Shown here: positions 1 through 6,018 of the stretch, one piece after another
Layout: each line of letters opens with the position of its first letter
Numbering within the stretch: position 1 is the first letter of the stretch
DNA from: Desulfarculus sp.
Lineage (GTDB): Bacteria; Desulfobacterota; Desulfarculia; Desulfarculales; Desulfarculaceae
Length of the DNA: 7,107 nt
Reading direction: 5' to 3'
Assembly (NCBI GenBank): GCA_020216625.1
Contig: JAIUYB010000109.1
Span: 1 to 7,107 of the forward strand
The notes under the pieces: model-generated
The model's input: only the letters and a program-made list of their open reading frames with translations
What the model was told of the DNA's origin: nothing
Database searches by the model: none
Program-made: the position numbers and the translations under genes

Positions 1-4
1 GGGC

Positions 5-23
5 GGGCCGGCCTTTCCGGCTC
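5..23 (+). terminator. Small GC hairpin upstream of zwf
   Basis: Positions 5-11 can pair with 17-23 (seven pairs, one of them G-U) around the loop CCTTT. No T-run follows. It could be the 3' end of a gene to the left or a leader structure of zwf. The context is cut off, so the role is open. Confidence 0.2.
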
Positions 24-63
24 CAGCGCCACCAATCCCGTCCCCGGACCAGGGCCACCCAGT

Positions 64-70
64 GGAGGAG
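64..70 (+). promoter_or_regulatory. Ribosome binding site of zwf
   Basis: GGAGGAG ends four bases before the ATG at 75, and its GGAGG core is six bases away. It is the strongest Shine-Dalgarno match to any plus-strand gene here. It fixes the zwf start, which matters because the zwf frame has no stop between the window edge and the ATG. Confidence 0.8.
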
Positions 71-74
71 CGCC

Positions 75-1679
75 ATGCCAGAGCCTTGGGATGACGACGC
101 ACCCCAGACCCAGGCGCGGGCCGAGGCCCTGGAGGAGGACTGGGCCGGCGGCTCCTGCCTCCTGCCCGGCCGCCCCGATCCCTGCCTGGTGGTGATCCTG
201 GGGGCCTCCGGCGACCTGACCCAGCGCAAGCTGATCCCGGCGCTCTACAATCTCCACCGGCATGGCGGGCTGCCCGAGACCTTCGGCATCCTGGGGGCCG
301 CGCGCACCGAGTGGAGCGACCAGGAGTTTCGCGCGCACCTGCGCCAGGCGGTGCTGGAGGCCGACGGCGGCGATTCCGGACCGTGGGAGACCTTCGCCCA
401 GCGGTTGTTCTACCAACCCCTGGTCTACGACGATCTCCACAGCTACCACGAGTTGGCCAAGCGTCTGGACAAGCTGGACCGCAAGCTGGGCTGCCGCGGC
501 AACCGCGTTTTCAACCTGGCCATTCCGCCCACGCTCTACACCCAGGTGGCGTTGAACCTGGGGCGGGCCGGCCTGGCCGCCGAGGGCCAGACCGGCTCTC
601 CGGCCGGGGGCCAGCCCGGGGGCAACTGGGTGCGCCTGGTGGTGGAGAAGCCCTTCGGCCATGACCTGGCCAGCGCCCGCCAGCTCAACGCCGCCATCGG
701 CCGCTTTTTCCACGAGCGCCAGGTCTTCCGCATCGACCACTACCTGGCCAAGCAGACGGTGCAGAACGTCTTGATGCTGCGCTTCGCCAACGCCATCTTC
801 GAGCCGGTCTGGAACCGCAACTACATCGACCACGTCAGCATCGTCAGCACCGAGACCCTGGGAGTGGAGCACCGCGCCGGCTACTACGAGCGGGCCGGGG
901 TGATCCGGGACATGTTCCAAAACCACATGCTCCAGCTCCTGTCCATGGTGGCCATGGAGCCGCCCTCGCTGTTTTTCGCCGAGCGGGTGCGCGACGAGAA
1001 GACCAAGACCTTCCGCAGTCTGCGCCCCTTCCCCTTGGACCGCATGGACGACTACCTGGTCCTGGGCCAGTACCAGGAGGGCCAGATCCAGGGCCGGCCG
1101 GTGGTGGGCTACCGCCAGGAGCCGGGGGTGGCCCCCGATTCGCTCGCCCCCACCTTCGCCCTGATGAAGGTCTACATCGACAACTGGCGCTGGCAGGGGG
1201 TGCCCTTCGTGCTGGTCTCGGGCAAGCGCCTGGCCCGGAAGCTGACCCGGATGGTGATCCACTTCAAGGAGGTGCCCCATTCGCTCTTCCGCCAGGTCCT
1301 GGGCCCCCACATCAGCGCCAACCGCCTGATCTTGGGCGTGCACCCCGAGGAGGCCATCAGCCTGACCTTCCAGAGCAAGAATCCCGGCGCGCGCCTGTGC
1401 CTGCGCTCGGTGAACATGTTCTTCGACTTCAACCGCGACTACGCCGGCCCTCGCCTGGAGGCCTACGAGAAGGCGCTGTTGGATTGCATGGTCGGGGAGC
1501 AGATGCTTTTCTGGCGTCAAGACGGCATCGAGCTGACCTGGGCCTGGCTGGATGAGCTGATCCAGCAGTGCGAAACCTGCCAGCCGCGCCAGGAGCGCAT
1601 CCGGCCCTATCCGGCCGGCACCTGGGGTCCGGAGGAGGTCTGGCGGGTGTTGGACCGGCTGCCCGCGCCCTGGTCCTGA
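75..1679 (+). CDS. zwf: Glucose-6-phosphate 1-dehydrogenase
   Basis: This enzyme oxidises glucose 6-phosphate to 6-phosphogluconolactone with NAD(P)+, the cytoplasmic entry step of the oxidative pentose phosphate and Entner-Doudoroff routes. The 534-residue product shows the family's landmarks in order: the dinucleotide-binding motif GASGDLTQRKL (residues 43-53), EKPFG (191-195) with the conserved Lys192, the substrate signature RIDHYLAKQ (219-227), and GYYERAGVIRDMFQNH ending in His284, the expected catalytic base by comparison with the Leuconostoc enzyme. It is somewhat longer than the usual 490-510 residues, through an acidic N-terminal tail of about 35 residues and a Gly/Pro-rich loop at about 170-184. 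The start is set by GGAGG six bases upstream, although the frame stays open to the left edge of the window. The signature is normally DHYLGKE; here it reads AKQ. No pgl or gnd lies downstream; partners could lie to the left of the window. Confidence 0.96.
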   Translation: MPEPWDDDAPQTQARAEALEEDWAGGSCLLPGRPDPCLVVILGASGDLTQRKLIPALYNLHRHGGLPETFGILGAARTEWSDQEFRAHLRQAVLEADGGDSGPWETFAQRLFYQPLVYDDLHSYHELAKRLDKLDRKLGCRGNRVFNLAIPPTLYTQVALNLGRAGLAAEGQTGSPAGGQPGGNWVRLVVEKPFGHDLASARQLNAAIGRFFHERQVFRIDHYLAKQTVQNVLMLRFANAIFEPVWNRNYIDHVSIVSTETLGVEHRAGYYERAGVIRDMFQNHMLQLLSMVAMEPPSLFFAERVRDEKTKTFRSLRPFPLDRMDDYLVLGQYQEGQIQGRPVVGYRQEPGVAPDSLAPTFALMKVYIDNWRWQGVPFVLVSGKRLARKLTRMVIHFKEVPHSLFRQVLGPHISANRLILGVHPEEAISLTFQSKNPGARLCLRSVNMFFDFNRDYAGPRLEAYEKALLDCMVGEQMLFWRQDGIELTWAWLDELIQQCETCQPRQERIRPYPAGTWGPEEVWRVLDRLPAPWS

Positions 1680-1689
1680 TGGGATCGCC

Positions 1690-2436
1690 CTAGTACTGGG
1701 CCCTTATGCGGGCCGCCAGACCCTCGTCCTCCAGCGCCTTCAGCACCCGGTCGAATCCGTCGGCCAACTCCTGGGCCTTGGCGCCCTGGGCCTTAGCGAA
1801 ACCGATGAACAATGGCGCGGAATAGATGATGCGCTGGATCTCCAGCTTTCGTGTGAGCTTGAGCTGAAAGGCCAGATGAATCATCGTCATTTCGTTGCCC
1901 AGGGCCACGTCGGTCTTGCCCTCGACCAAATCTCGCAACAAGTCGCCAAGACTGGTGACCTCGACCTTGTTCAGGCCCTGAAGCTCGTCGATCACCGGGC
2001 CGTAGGCATAGCCGGCGTTGACCCCCACCCGCAGGCCGGCCAGGTCGTCGACGCCCCGCACGCGCACCCCGGAGTCCTTGCGCACCACGGCCGCCACCCG
2101 CTCCTCGGCCAATTGCCGCGCCGGAAAGACCAGAAAACGCTCCCGCTCCGGAGTGCGGTAGAGGCTCATGATGGCCTGGACCTGGCCGGTCCGGACCTGC
2201 TCCTGGGCCTGGGTCCAGGCCATGAACCGGAACTCCGGCGTCAGGCCCAGACGCTGGCAGGCCTCCTGCACCAGCTCCACGCACAGGCCCCGGGGTTGGC
2301 CGTTCTCCAGGAACTCGTAGGGCGGGTACTGCTCGCAGGCGATGGTCAAGGGCTGGGCCGCGGCCGCCAGGGAGGCCGCCAGGAGCCACCAGATCGCCAG
2401 GACCGCCAGGCCGGTCCGCCAACCATATCTCGCCAT
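1690..2436 (-). CDS. Exported family-3 amino-acid-type solute-binding protein
   Basis: This is a predicted periplasmic binding protein of the SBP_bac_3 family, which captures amino acids or similar small solutes for an ABC importer or a sensor. The 248-residue product begins with a Sec signal peptide: Arg3 and Arg7, a hydrophobic core at about 9-24, and a likely cleavage after the alanine run at 24-27. The mature part shows EQYPPYEF (35-42), GLCVEL (50-55), and RTPERERFLVF (94-104), whose Arg98 is the residue that normally holds the ligand carboxylate. It also shows VGVNAGYAYG (137-146) and the lobe-closing EGKTDVALG with Asp176. No lipobox Cys is seen. I chose the ATG at 2436 over the in-frame ATG at 2478 because it has GGAGG five bases upstream and gives a cleaner signal peptide. 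No permease or ATPase is adjacent, so it is an orphan within this window. The ligand cannot be read from sequence. Confidence 0.9.
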   Translation of the reverse strand: MARYGWRTGLAVLAIWWLLAASLAAAAQPLTIACEQYPPYEFLENGQPRGLCVELVQEACQRLGLTPEFRFMAWTQAQEQVRTGQVQAIMSLYRTPERERFLVFPARQLAEERVAAVVRKDSGVRVRGVDDLAGLRVGVNAGYAYGPVIDELQGLNKVEVTSLGDLLRDLVEGKTDVALGNEMTMIHLAFQLKLTRKLEIQRIIYSAPLFIGFAKAQGAKAQELADGFDRVLKALEDEGLAARIRAQY

Positions 2437-2440
2437 GCCC

Positions 2441-2446
2441 ACCTCC
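2441..2446 (-). promoter_or_regulatory. Ribosome binding site deciding the start of the solute-binding protein
   Basis: On the minus strand GGAGGT lies just before GGGC and the ATG at 2436, so the GGAGG core is five bases from the start. The upstream in-frame ATG at 2478 has only AGGA eight bases away and would add 14 residues ahead of the signal peptide. Confidence 0.7.
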
Positions 2447-2496
2447 GCTCCTTGCGCCTGGCTTACCCGGCGTCGCATCTGTCATGTCCTGCGGCC

Positions 2497-2525
2497 ATCA
2501 TAGCGCTGTCCAAGGCCCGGGGCAA
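2497..2525 (-). promoter_or_regulatory. Sigma70-type promoter for the solute-binding protein
   Basis: Reading the minus strand, TTGCCC (2525-2520) is followed after 17 bases by TATGAT (2502-2497), matching the consensus at 4 of 6 and 5 of 6 bases. The expected transcript start is an A at about 2490, giving a leader of about 54 bases before the ATG at 2436. Confidence 0.5.
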
Positions 2526-2528
2526 TCG

Positions 2529-2538
2529 CGGCCGGCCG
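2529..2538. repeat. GC palindrome between the divergent promoters
   Basis: CGGCCGGCCG is a perfect 10-bp palindrome in the 28 bp between the two outward-facing -35 boxes (2520-2525 and 2554-2559). A regulator bound here could affect both genes. GGCC-rich palindromes are also common by chance in such DNA, so this is only a candidate operator. Confidence 0.2.
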
Positions 2539-2553
2539 ACGGCCAGGGGCGGC

Positions 2554-2582
2554 TTTACCTCCCGCCCGCTGGTTGTTATAGT
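2554..2582 (+). promoter_or_regulatory. Extended -10 promoter for the amidohydrolase-rmuC unit
   Basis: TTTACC (4 of 6) is followed after 17 bases by TATAGT (5 of 6), and TGT sits directly before the -10 box as an extended -10 element (2574-2576). The expected start lies about seven bases beyond the -10 box, at 2589-2590, which is the A of the next gene's ATG. The mRNA is therefore predicted to be leaderless or nearly so. Confidence 0.65.
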
Positions 2583-2589
2583 GAGCGCC

Positions 2590-3417
2590 ATGATCGTGGA
2601 CGCCCACACCCATATCTTCCCGCCCGAGGTGGTGGCCGACCGCGCCCGCTTCTTGGAAGGCGAGCCCTTCTTCCGCGCCATCTACGCCGACCCCAAGGCC
2701 CGGATGGTCACCGCCGAGGGCCTGGTGGCGGCCATGGACCAGGACGGGGTGGACATCTCCTGGGCCATGGGCTTCCCCTGGGTGCGGGAGGAGAACTCCC
2801 GCCGCCACAACGACTACCTGGCCCGGGCGGTGGCCGACCATTCCGCCCGCCTGCGGGGCCTGGCCTGCGTCCATCCCCCGGCCGCCTGGGCCCTGGCCGA
2901 GGCGGCGCGCGCCCTGGAGCTGGGCCTGCACGGCCTGGGCGAGCTGGCTTTTTACGACAGCGACCTGGACCTGGCCAGCCTGGCCCCGCTCGCCGCGCTC
3001 TGCGCCGAGCGAAACCGGCCGCTGTTGTTGCACACCAACGAGCCGGTGGGCCACCAGTATCCCGGCAAGGCCCCCATGACCCTCAAGGCCCTCTACCACC
3101 TCCTGGCGGCGCACCCCCGCACCCGCTTCGTCCTGGCCCACATGGGGGCGGGGCTGTTCTTTTTCAACCTGCTCAAGAAGGAGGTTGCCGGAGTGCTGGC
3201 CAACACCTGGCTGGACACCGCCGCCGCGCCCTTCCTCTACCGCCCCCGGGCCTACGCCCTGGCCCTGGAGCTGCTGGGGCCGGACCGCCTGCTCTATGGC
3301 AGCGATTATCCCCTGCTGGGCCTGGCCCGCTACCGCCAGGAGCTGGACCAGGCCGGGCTCTCCCCCCAGGAGCTGGCCGGGATCATGGGCGGCTCCGCCC
3401 TGGCCCTGATTCCCTGA
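2590..3417 (+). CDS. Metal-dependent amidohydrolase (amidohydrolase_2 type TIM barrel)
   Basis: This is a predicted cytoplasmic hydrolase or decarboxylase of the amidohydrolase superfamily, 275 residues long. Metal and catalytic landmarks appear in order: DAHTH (4-8) with the His6-x-His8 pair at the end of strand 1, Glu118 in GLGELAF, His148 in LLLHTNEPVGH, His184 in VLAHMGAG, and Asp239 in YGSDYP, the usual catalytic Asp. All ligands expected for an active enzyme are present. The frame is open far upstream, but that part is only antisense to the solute-binding gene. The true start is MIVDAHTH, where the family normally begins. No Shine-Dalgarno sequence precedes the ATG, which fits the leaderless transcript predicted from the promoter at 2554-2582. 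rmuC follows after 21 bp, so co-transcription is likely. Relatives act on very different substrates (ACMSD-like decarboxylases, lactone hydrolases and others), so I assign no reaction. Confidence 0.88.
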   Translation: MIVDAHTHIFPPEVVADRARFLEGEPFFRAIYADPKARMVTAEGLVAAMDQDGVDISWAMGFPWVREENSRRHNDYLARAVADHSARLRGLACVHPPAAWALAEAARALELGLHGLGELAFYDSDLDLASLAPLAALCAERNRPLLLHTNEPVGHQYPGKAPMTLKALYHLLAAHPRTRFVLAHMGAGLFFFNLLKKEVAGVLANTWLDTAAAPFLYRPRAYALALELLGPDRLLYGSDYPLLGLARYRQELDQAGLSPQELAGIMGGSALALIP

Positions 3418-3438
3418 AACCCCTTCCTTGGTGAGGTC

Positions 3439-5031
3439 ATGACCCAGGAACAACTGCTCTTGGCCGGCCTGGGCCTGATCGCCCTGGCCCTGGTCCTGCT
3501 CATCGTTCTTTTGGCCCAGCTGGCCCGCCTGCGGCGCGACAACCCCCTGGAGGGCGTCTTGCGCCAGGAGATGGCCGCCAGCCGCCAGGAGGCGGCCCAG
3601 GAGGCGCGCCTGTTGCGCGAGGAGATGGCCGGGGGCTTCGCCCGCCTAAGCCAGGCCCTGGTGGAGGGCCAGGAGCGGGCCGGGGCGGCCCAGGAGGCCC
3701 AGCTCAACAAGTTCGGCACCCAACTGGAGGTGTTCCGCCGCTTGCTGGAGGGCCAGTTCGCCCAGTTCCGCGGCGAGGCCGAGGCCGGGGCCCAGCGCGC
3801 GCGCCAAGAGGTCAACGAGGGCCTGACTCGCCTGGGCCAGACCCAGGCCGAGAGCCTCCGGGAGCTCTCCGCCGCCCAGCAGGAACGCCTGACCACGGTG
3901 GCGGCCCAGACCGAGCGCCTGGTGGCCACCACCGAGCAGCGCCAGGAGGCCCTGCGCCTGGGCCTGGAGCAGGGCCTCAAGGCCGGGCGCGAGGAGATGG
4001 CCGCCCGCCTGGGCGAGGCCAAGGCCGACCTGGCCCGGATGGCCCAGGCGGTGGCCGAGAGCCTGGAGCGGATGCGCGGCGAGAACGAGGCCAAGCTGGA
4101 GCAGATGCGCCAGACCGTGGACGAGAAGCTTCAGGGCACCCTGGAGAAGCGCCTGGGCGAGAGCTTCGGCCTGGTCAGCCGCCAGTTGGAGATGGTCCAC
4201 AAGAGCGTGGGCGAGATGCAATCCCTGGCCGCCGGGGTGGGCGACTTGAAGCGCGTGCTGACCAACGTCAAGGCCCGGGGGGTCTGGGGCGAGATCCAGC
4301 TGGGCGGGCTTTTGGACGAGGTCTTCATCCCCGAGCAGGTGGCCAAGAACGTGGAAATCCGCCCCGGCTCGGGACTCAGGGTGGAATTCGCCCTGCGCCT
4401 GCCCGGACCCGAGGACGACAACGAGCTGTTGCTGCCCATCGACGCCAAGTTCCCCCAGGAGGACTACGAGCGGCTGCTGGACGCGGCCGAGCGGGCCGAC
4501 GCCCCGGCCGAGGAGGCGGCCATCCGCGCCCTGGAGCTCCGGGTGCGGGGCTTCGCCAAGGACATCTGCGACAAATACGTCTGCCCGCCCCACAGCACCG
4601 ATTTCGCCATCATGTACCTGCCCACCGAGGGCCTCTACGCCGAGGTCCTGCGCCGCCCCGGCCTGGCCGAATCCCTCTGGCGCGACTATCGGGTGCAGGT
4701 GGCCGGCCCGACCACCCTGACCTCGATCCTCAACAGCCTCAAGATGGGCTTCAGCACCCTGGCCATCCAGAAGCGCTCCGGCGAGGTTTGGCAGGTGCTG
4801 GGCGCGGTCAAGACCGAGTTCGCCAAGTACGGCGAGGTGCTGGACAAGGTGCGCAAGAAGCTCCAGGAGGGCGAGAACCTGATCGACAAGGTGGCGGTGC
4901 GCAAACGGGCCATCGAGCGCCGGCTCAAGACGGTGCAGACCCTGCCCGAGTCCGAGGCCGCCGGGCTGCTGGGCCTGGTCGGGGGCCAGGATGACCTGGA
5001 GCCCGAGGAGTTCGGGGGCCAGGAGGACTAG
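3439..5031 (+). CDS. rmuC: DNA recombination protein RmuC
   Basis: RmuC proteins are predicted nucleases; in E. coli, loss of RmuC raises inversion between short inverted repeats. The 530-residue product has an N-terminal membrane segment at about 5-28 followed by ARLRRDN, predicting a short exposed N-terminus and a cytoplasmic body. A long Glu/Arg/Ala/Gln-rich coiled coil spans about 35-265. The conserved RmuC domain follows, from about 270 to 490: RGVWGEIQLGGLLDEVF (280-296), then LLLPIDAKFP with Asp335-x-Lys337 matching the (D/E)xK part of a PD-(D/E)xK nuclease core. Further conserved blocks include DFAIMYLPTEGLYAEV and the region around GPTTLTSILNSLKMGF. The acidic tail is variable. Length is near the upper end for the family because of the coiled coil. 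The ATG is preceded by GGTGAGG only two bases away, a poorly spaced site, so translation may depend partly on the amidohydrolase gene 21 bp upstream. Confidence 0.95.
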   Translation: MTQEQLLLAGLGLIALALVLLIVLLAQLARLRRDNPLEGVLRQEMAASRQEAAQEARLLREEMAGGFARLSQALVEGQERAGAAQEAQLNKFGTQLEVFRRLLEGQFAQFRGEAEAGAQRARQEVNEGLTRLGQTQAESLRELSAAQQERLTTVAAQTERLVATTEQRQEALRLGLEQGLKAGREEMAARLGEAKADLARMAQAVAESLERMRGENEAKLEQMRQTVDEKLQGTLEKRLGESFGLVSRQLEMVHKSVGEMQSLAAGVGDLKRVLTNVKARGVWGEIQLGGLLDEVFIPEQVAKNVEIRPGSGLRVEFALRLPGPEDDNELLLPIDAKFPQEDYERLLDAAERADAPAEEAAIRALELRVRGFAKDICDKYVCPPHSTDFAIMYLPTEGLYAEVLRRPGLAESLWRDYRVQVAGPTTLTSILNSLKMGFSTLAIQKRSGEVWQVLGAVKTEFAKYGEVLDKVRKKLQEGENLIDKVAVRKRAIERRLKTVQTLPESEAAGLLGLVGGQDDLEPEEFGGQED

Positions 5032-5112
5032 GGCCGGGTCCCAGGATCCGGCTCGGCCCCCAGCGCCCCCAACCGGCCCGCCAACCACGCCCCCGGGCCG
5101 GATCGCGGCCCG
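5031..5112 (+). terminator. GC-rich hairpins at the rmuC 3' end
   Basis: The compact candidate terminator is a perfect 7-bp stem, CGGGCCG (5094-5100) with CGGCCCG (5106-5112), around a five-base loop, followed by TCTCC rather than a true T-run. The left arm can instead pair with CCGGCCCG at 5073-5080 (8 bp with 5094-5101), and that arm can pair with GGGCCGG at 5031-5037. The position between the rmuC stop and the next promoter suits transcription termination, possibly with Rho's help. Confidence 0.4.
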
Positions 5113-5159
5113 TCTCCACGCCTTCGTTCCCGAAATGGGCTCCCGGACCCGATAGACCC

Positions 5160-5188
5160 TGGACTCCGGCTGGCGGTGTTGTTACGAT
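5160..5188 (+). promoter_or_regulatory. Extended -10 promoter for the MgtC-family gene
   Basis: TGGACT (4 of 6) is followed after 17 bases by TACGAT (4 of 6), with TGT directly before the -10 box (5180-5182). The 7-mer GTTGTTA is shared with the amidohydrolase promoter. The expected start is the A at about 5195, leaving a leader of about 37 bases. Confidence 0.45.
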
Positions 5189-5218
5189 TCTCGGACACAC
5201 GCCAACCCAGCCCCGCGT

Positions 5219-5223
5219 GGGAG
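5219..5223 (+). promoter_or_regulatory. Ribosome binding site of the MgtC-family gene
   Basis: GGGAG lies eight bases before the ATG at 5232. A GTG at 5217 in the same frame would add five residues, but it overlaps this site, so ATG 5232 is the better start. Confidence 0.5.
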
Positions 5224-5231
5224 AAGGCCCC

Positions 5232-5924
5232 ATGTTCGTCGATCAGCCAACCATGATCCTGCGCATCCTGTTGGCCGCCTTCCTGGGTCTGTTGGTGGGC
5301 CTGGAGCGCGAACGCCATGGCCGCGCCGCCGGTCTGCGCACCTGCATGCTGGTCAGCATGGCCGGCGCGCTGATCATGAGCCTGTCCCTGCATCTCTGCC
5401 AGATGTTCGAACCCACCGGCACCGCCAGCGCCTTCCGCCTGGATCCCGGCCGCCTGCCCTCCTACGCCATGGCCGGCATGGGCTTTTTGGGCGCCGGGGC
5501 CATCATCCAGGGCGCGCTGAGCGCCCGGGGGGTCACCACCGCGGCCGCCATGTGGTGCTGCACCGGGGTGGGCCTGGCGGTGGGGGCGGGGCTCTACCTG
5601 CCGACCCTGGTGGCGGTGGCCTTGGTGCTCGTCGCCCTGAACCTGCTGCGCCCCCTGGCCCGGCTGGTGCCCCACGAGCAGTACGTCAGCCTGGTGGTGG
5701 AGAGCGACGACCACCAAATCCGGACGCCAATCCGCACCCTGCTGGCCGAGTACAAGATCACGGTACTCTTCGCCGGCCGCGAGCGCTGCGTCACCGGCGG
5801 CGGGGTGCGCTACACTTATTCCCTGGTCATCCCCTCGGGCATGCAGTGGAACGACATGCTGACCCGCCTGGAGGCCCTGCCCGGAGTGAAGTGCTACTCC
5901 TGGCTGGAGAGCAAGGTGCCCTGA
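5232..5924 (+). CDS. MgtC/SapB-family inner membrane protein
   Basis: This is an integral membrane protein of 230 residues. It carries the family hallmark GLERERHGRAAGLRT (23-37) after a first hydrophobic segment at about 8-23, then helices at about 38-54, 78-95, 103-121 and 124-141. The conserved GMGFLGAGAII (82-92) and RGVTTAAAMW (99-108) blocks are both intact. The last 80 or so residues are soluble and resemble the ACT-like C-terminal domain of longer members. MgtC proteins help survival in low Mg2+ and inside host cells in some pathogens and affect the F-type ATP synthase in Salmonella; environmental members are mostly uncharacterised. I do not call it mgtC itself because function differs between subfamilies. 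It has its own promoter and a short leader, with no room for the long Mg2+-sensing leader of Salmonella mgtC. No mgtA or mgtB transporter is adjacent. Confidence 0.9.
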   Translation: MFVDQPTMILRILLAAFLGLLVGLERERHGRAAGLRTCMLVSMAGALIMSLSLHLCQMFEPTGTASAFRLDPGRLPSYAMAGMGFLGAGAIIQGALSARGVTTAAAMWCCTGVGLAVGAGLYLPTLVAVALVLVALNLLRPLARLVPHEQYVSLVVESDDHQIRTPIRTLLAEYKITVLFAGRERCVTGGGVRYTYSLVIPSGMQWNDMLTRLEALPGVKCYSWLESKVP

Positions 5925-5934
5925 CGCCGGCGTC
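5923..5934. repeat. Perfect 12-bp palindrome overlapping the MgtC-family stop codon
   Basis: GACGCCGGCGTC reads the same on both strands. It includes the last two bases of the TGA stop and ends seven bases before the -35 box of the rnc promoter. As DNA it could be an operator for rnc. As RNA it can fold only into a four-pair stem with loop CCGG, too weak alone for a terminator. Confidence 0.35.
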
Positions 5935-5941
5935 CCATGGT

Positions 5942-5970
5942 TTGACAGGCGGGCGGGGGTGTCACATACT
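5942..5970 (+). promoter_or_regulatory. Sigma70-type promoter of rnc
   Basis: A perfect TTGACA is followed after exactly 17 bases by CATACT (4 of 6). The expected start is the A at about 5978, giving a leader of about 41 bases before the ATG at 6019. It also rules out the in-frame GTG at 5959, which lies upstream of that start, as the rnc initiation codon. Confidence 0.65.
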
Positions 5971-6018
5971 ATCGGCCAGGCCCGCCCCGCTCCCTTTCCT
6001 CCAGCCCGCGCCGGCAGC

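Noticed and set aside
1876..2589. Upstream in-frame extension of the amidohydrolase reading frame back to 1876
   Set aside because: This part is antisense to the solute-binding protein and His-rich without a family match. The family normally begins at the MIVDAHTH segment, where the promoter also points.
2482..5088. Long open frames on the minus strand opposite the amidohydrolase and rmuC genes (2482-3453, 3330-4094, 3646-5088)
   Set aside because: They are GC-rich shadows with biased Gly/Ala/Leu/Gln or Ser/Arg composition and no recognisable domains, opposite clear family proteins.
5113..5231. Mg2+ riboswitch or long mgtC-type leader
   Set aside because: The predicted leader is only about 37 nt, and no leader peptide with proline codons or alternative stems was seen after the promoter.
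5959..6018. GTG at 5959 as an alternative rnc start, adding 20 residues
   Set aside because: It lies between the promoter's -35 and -10 boxes, upstream of the predicted transcript start, and the added residues do not resemble RNase III.
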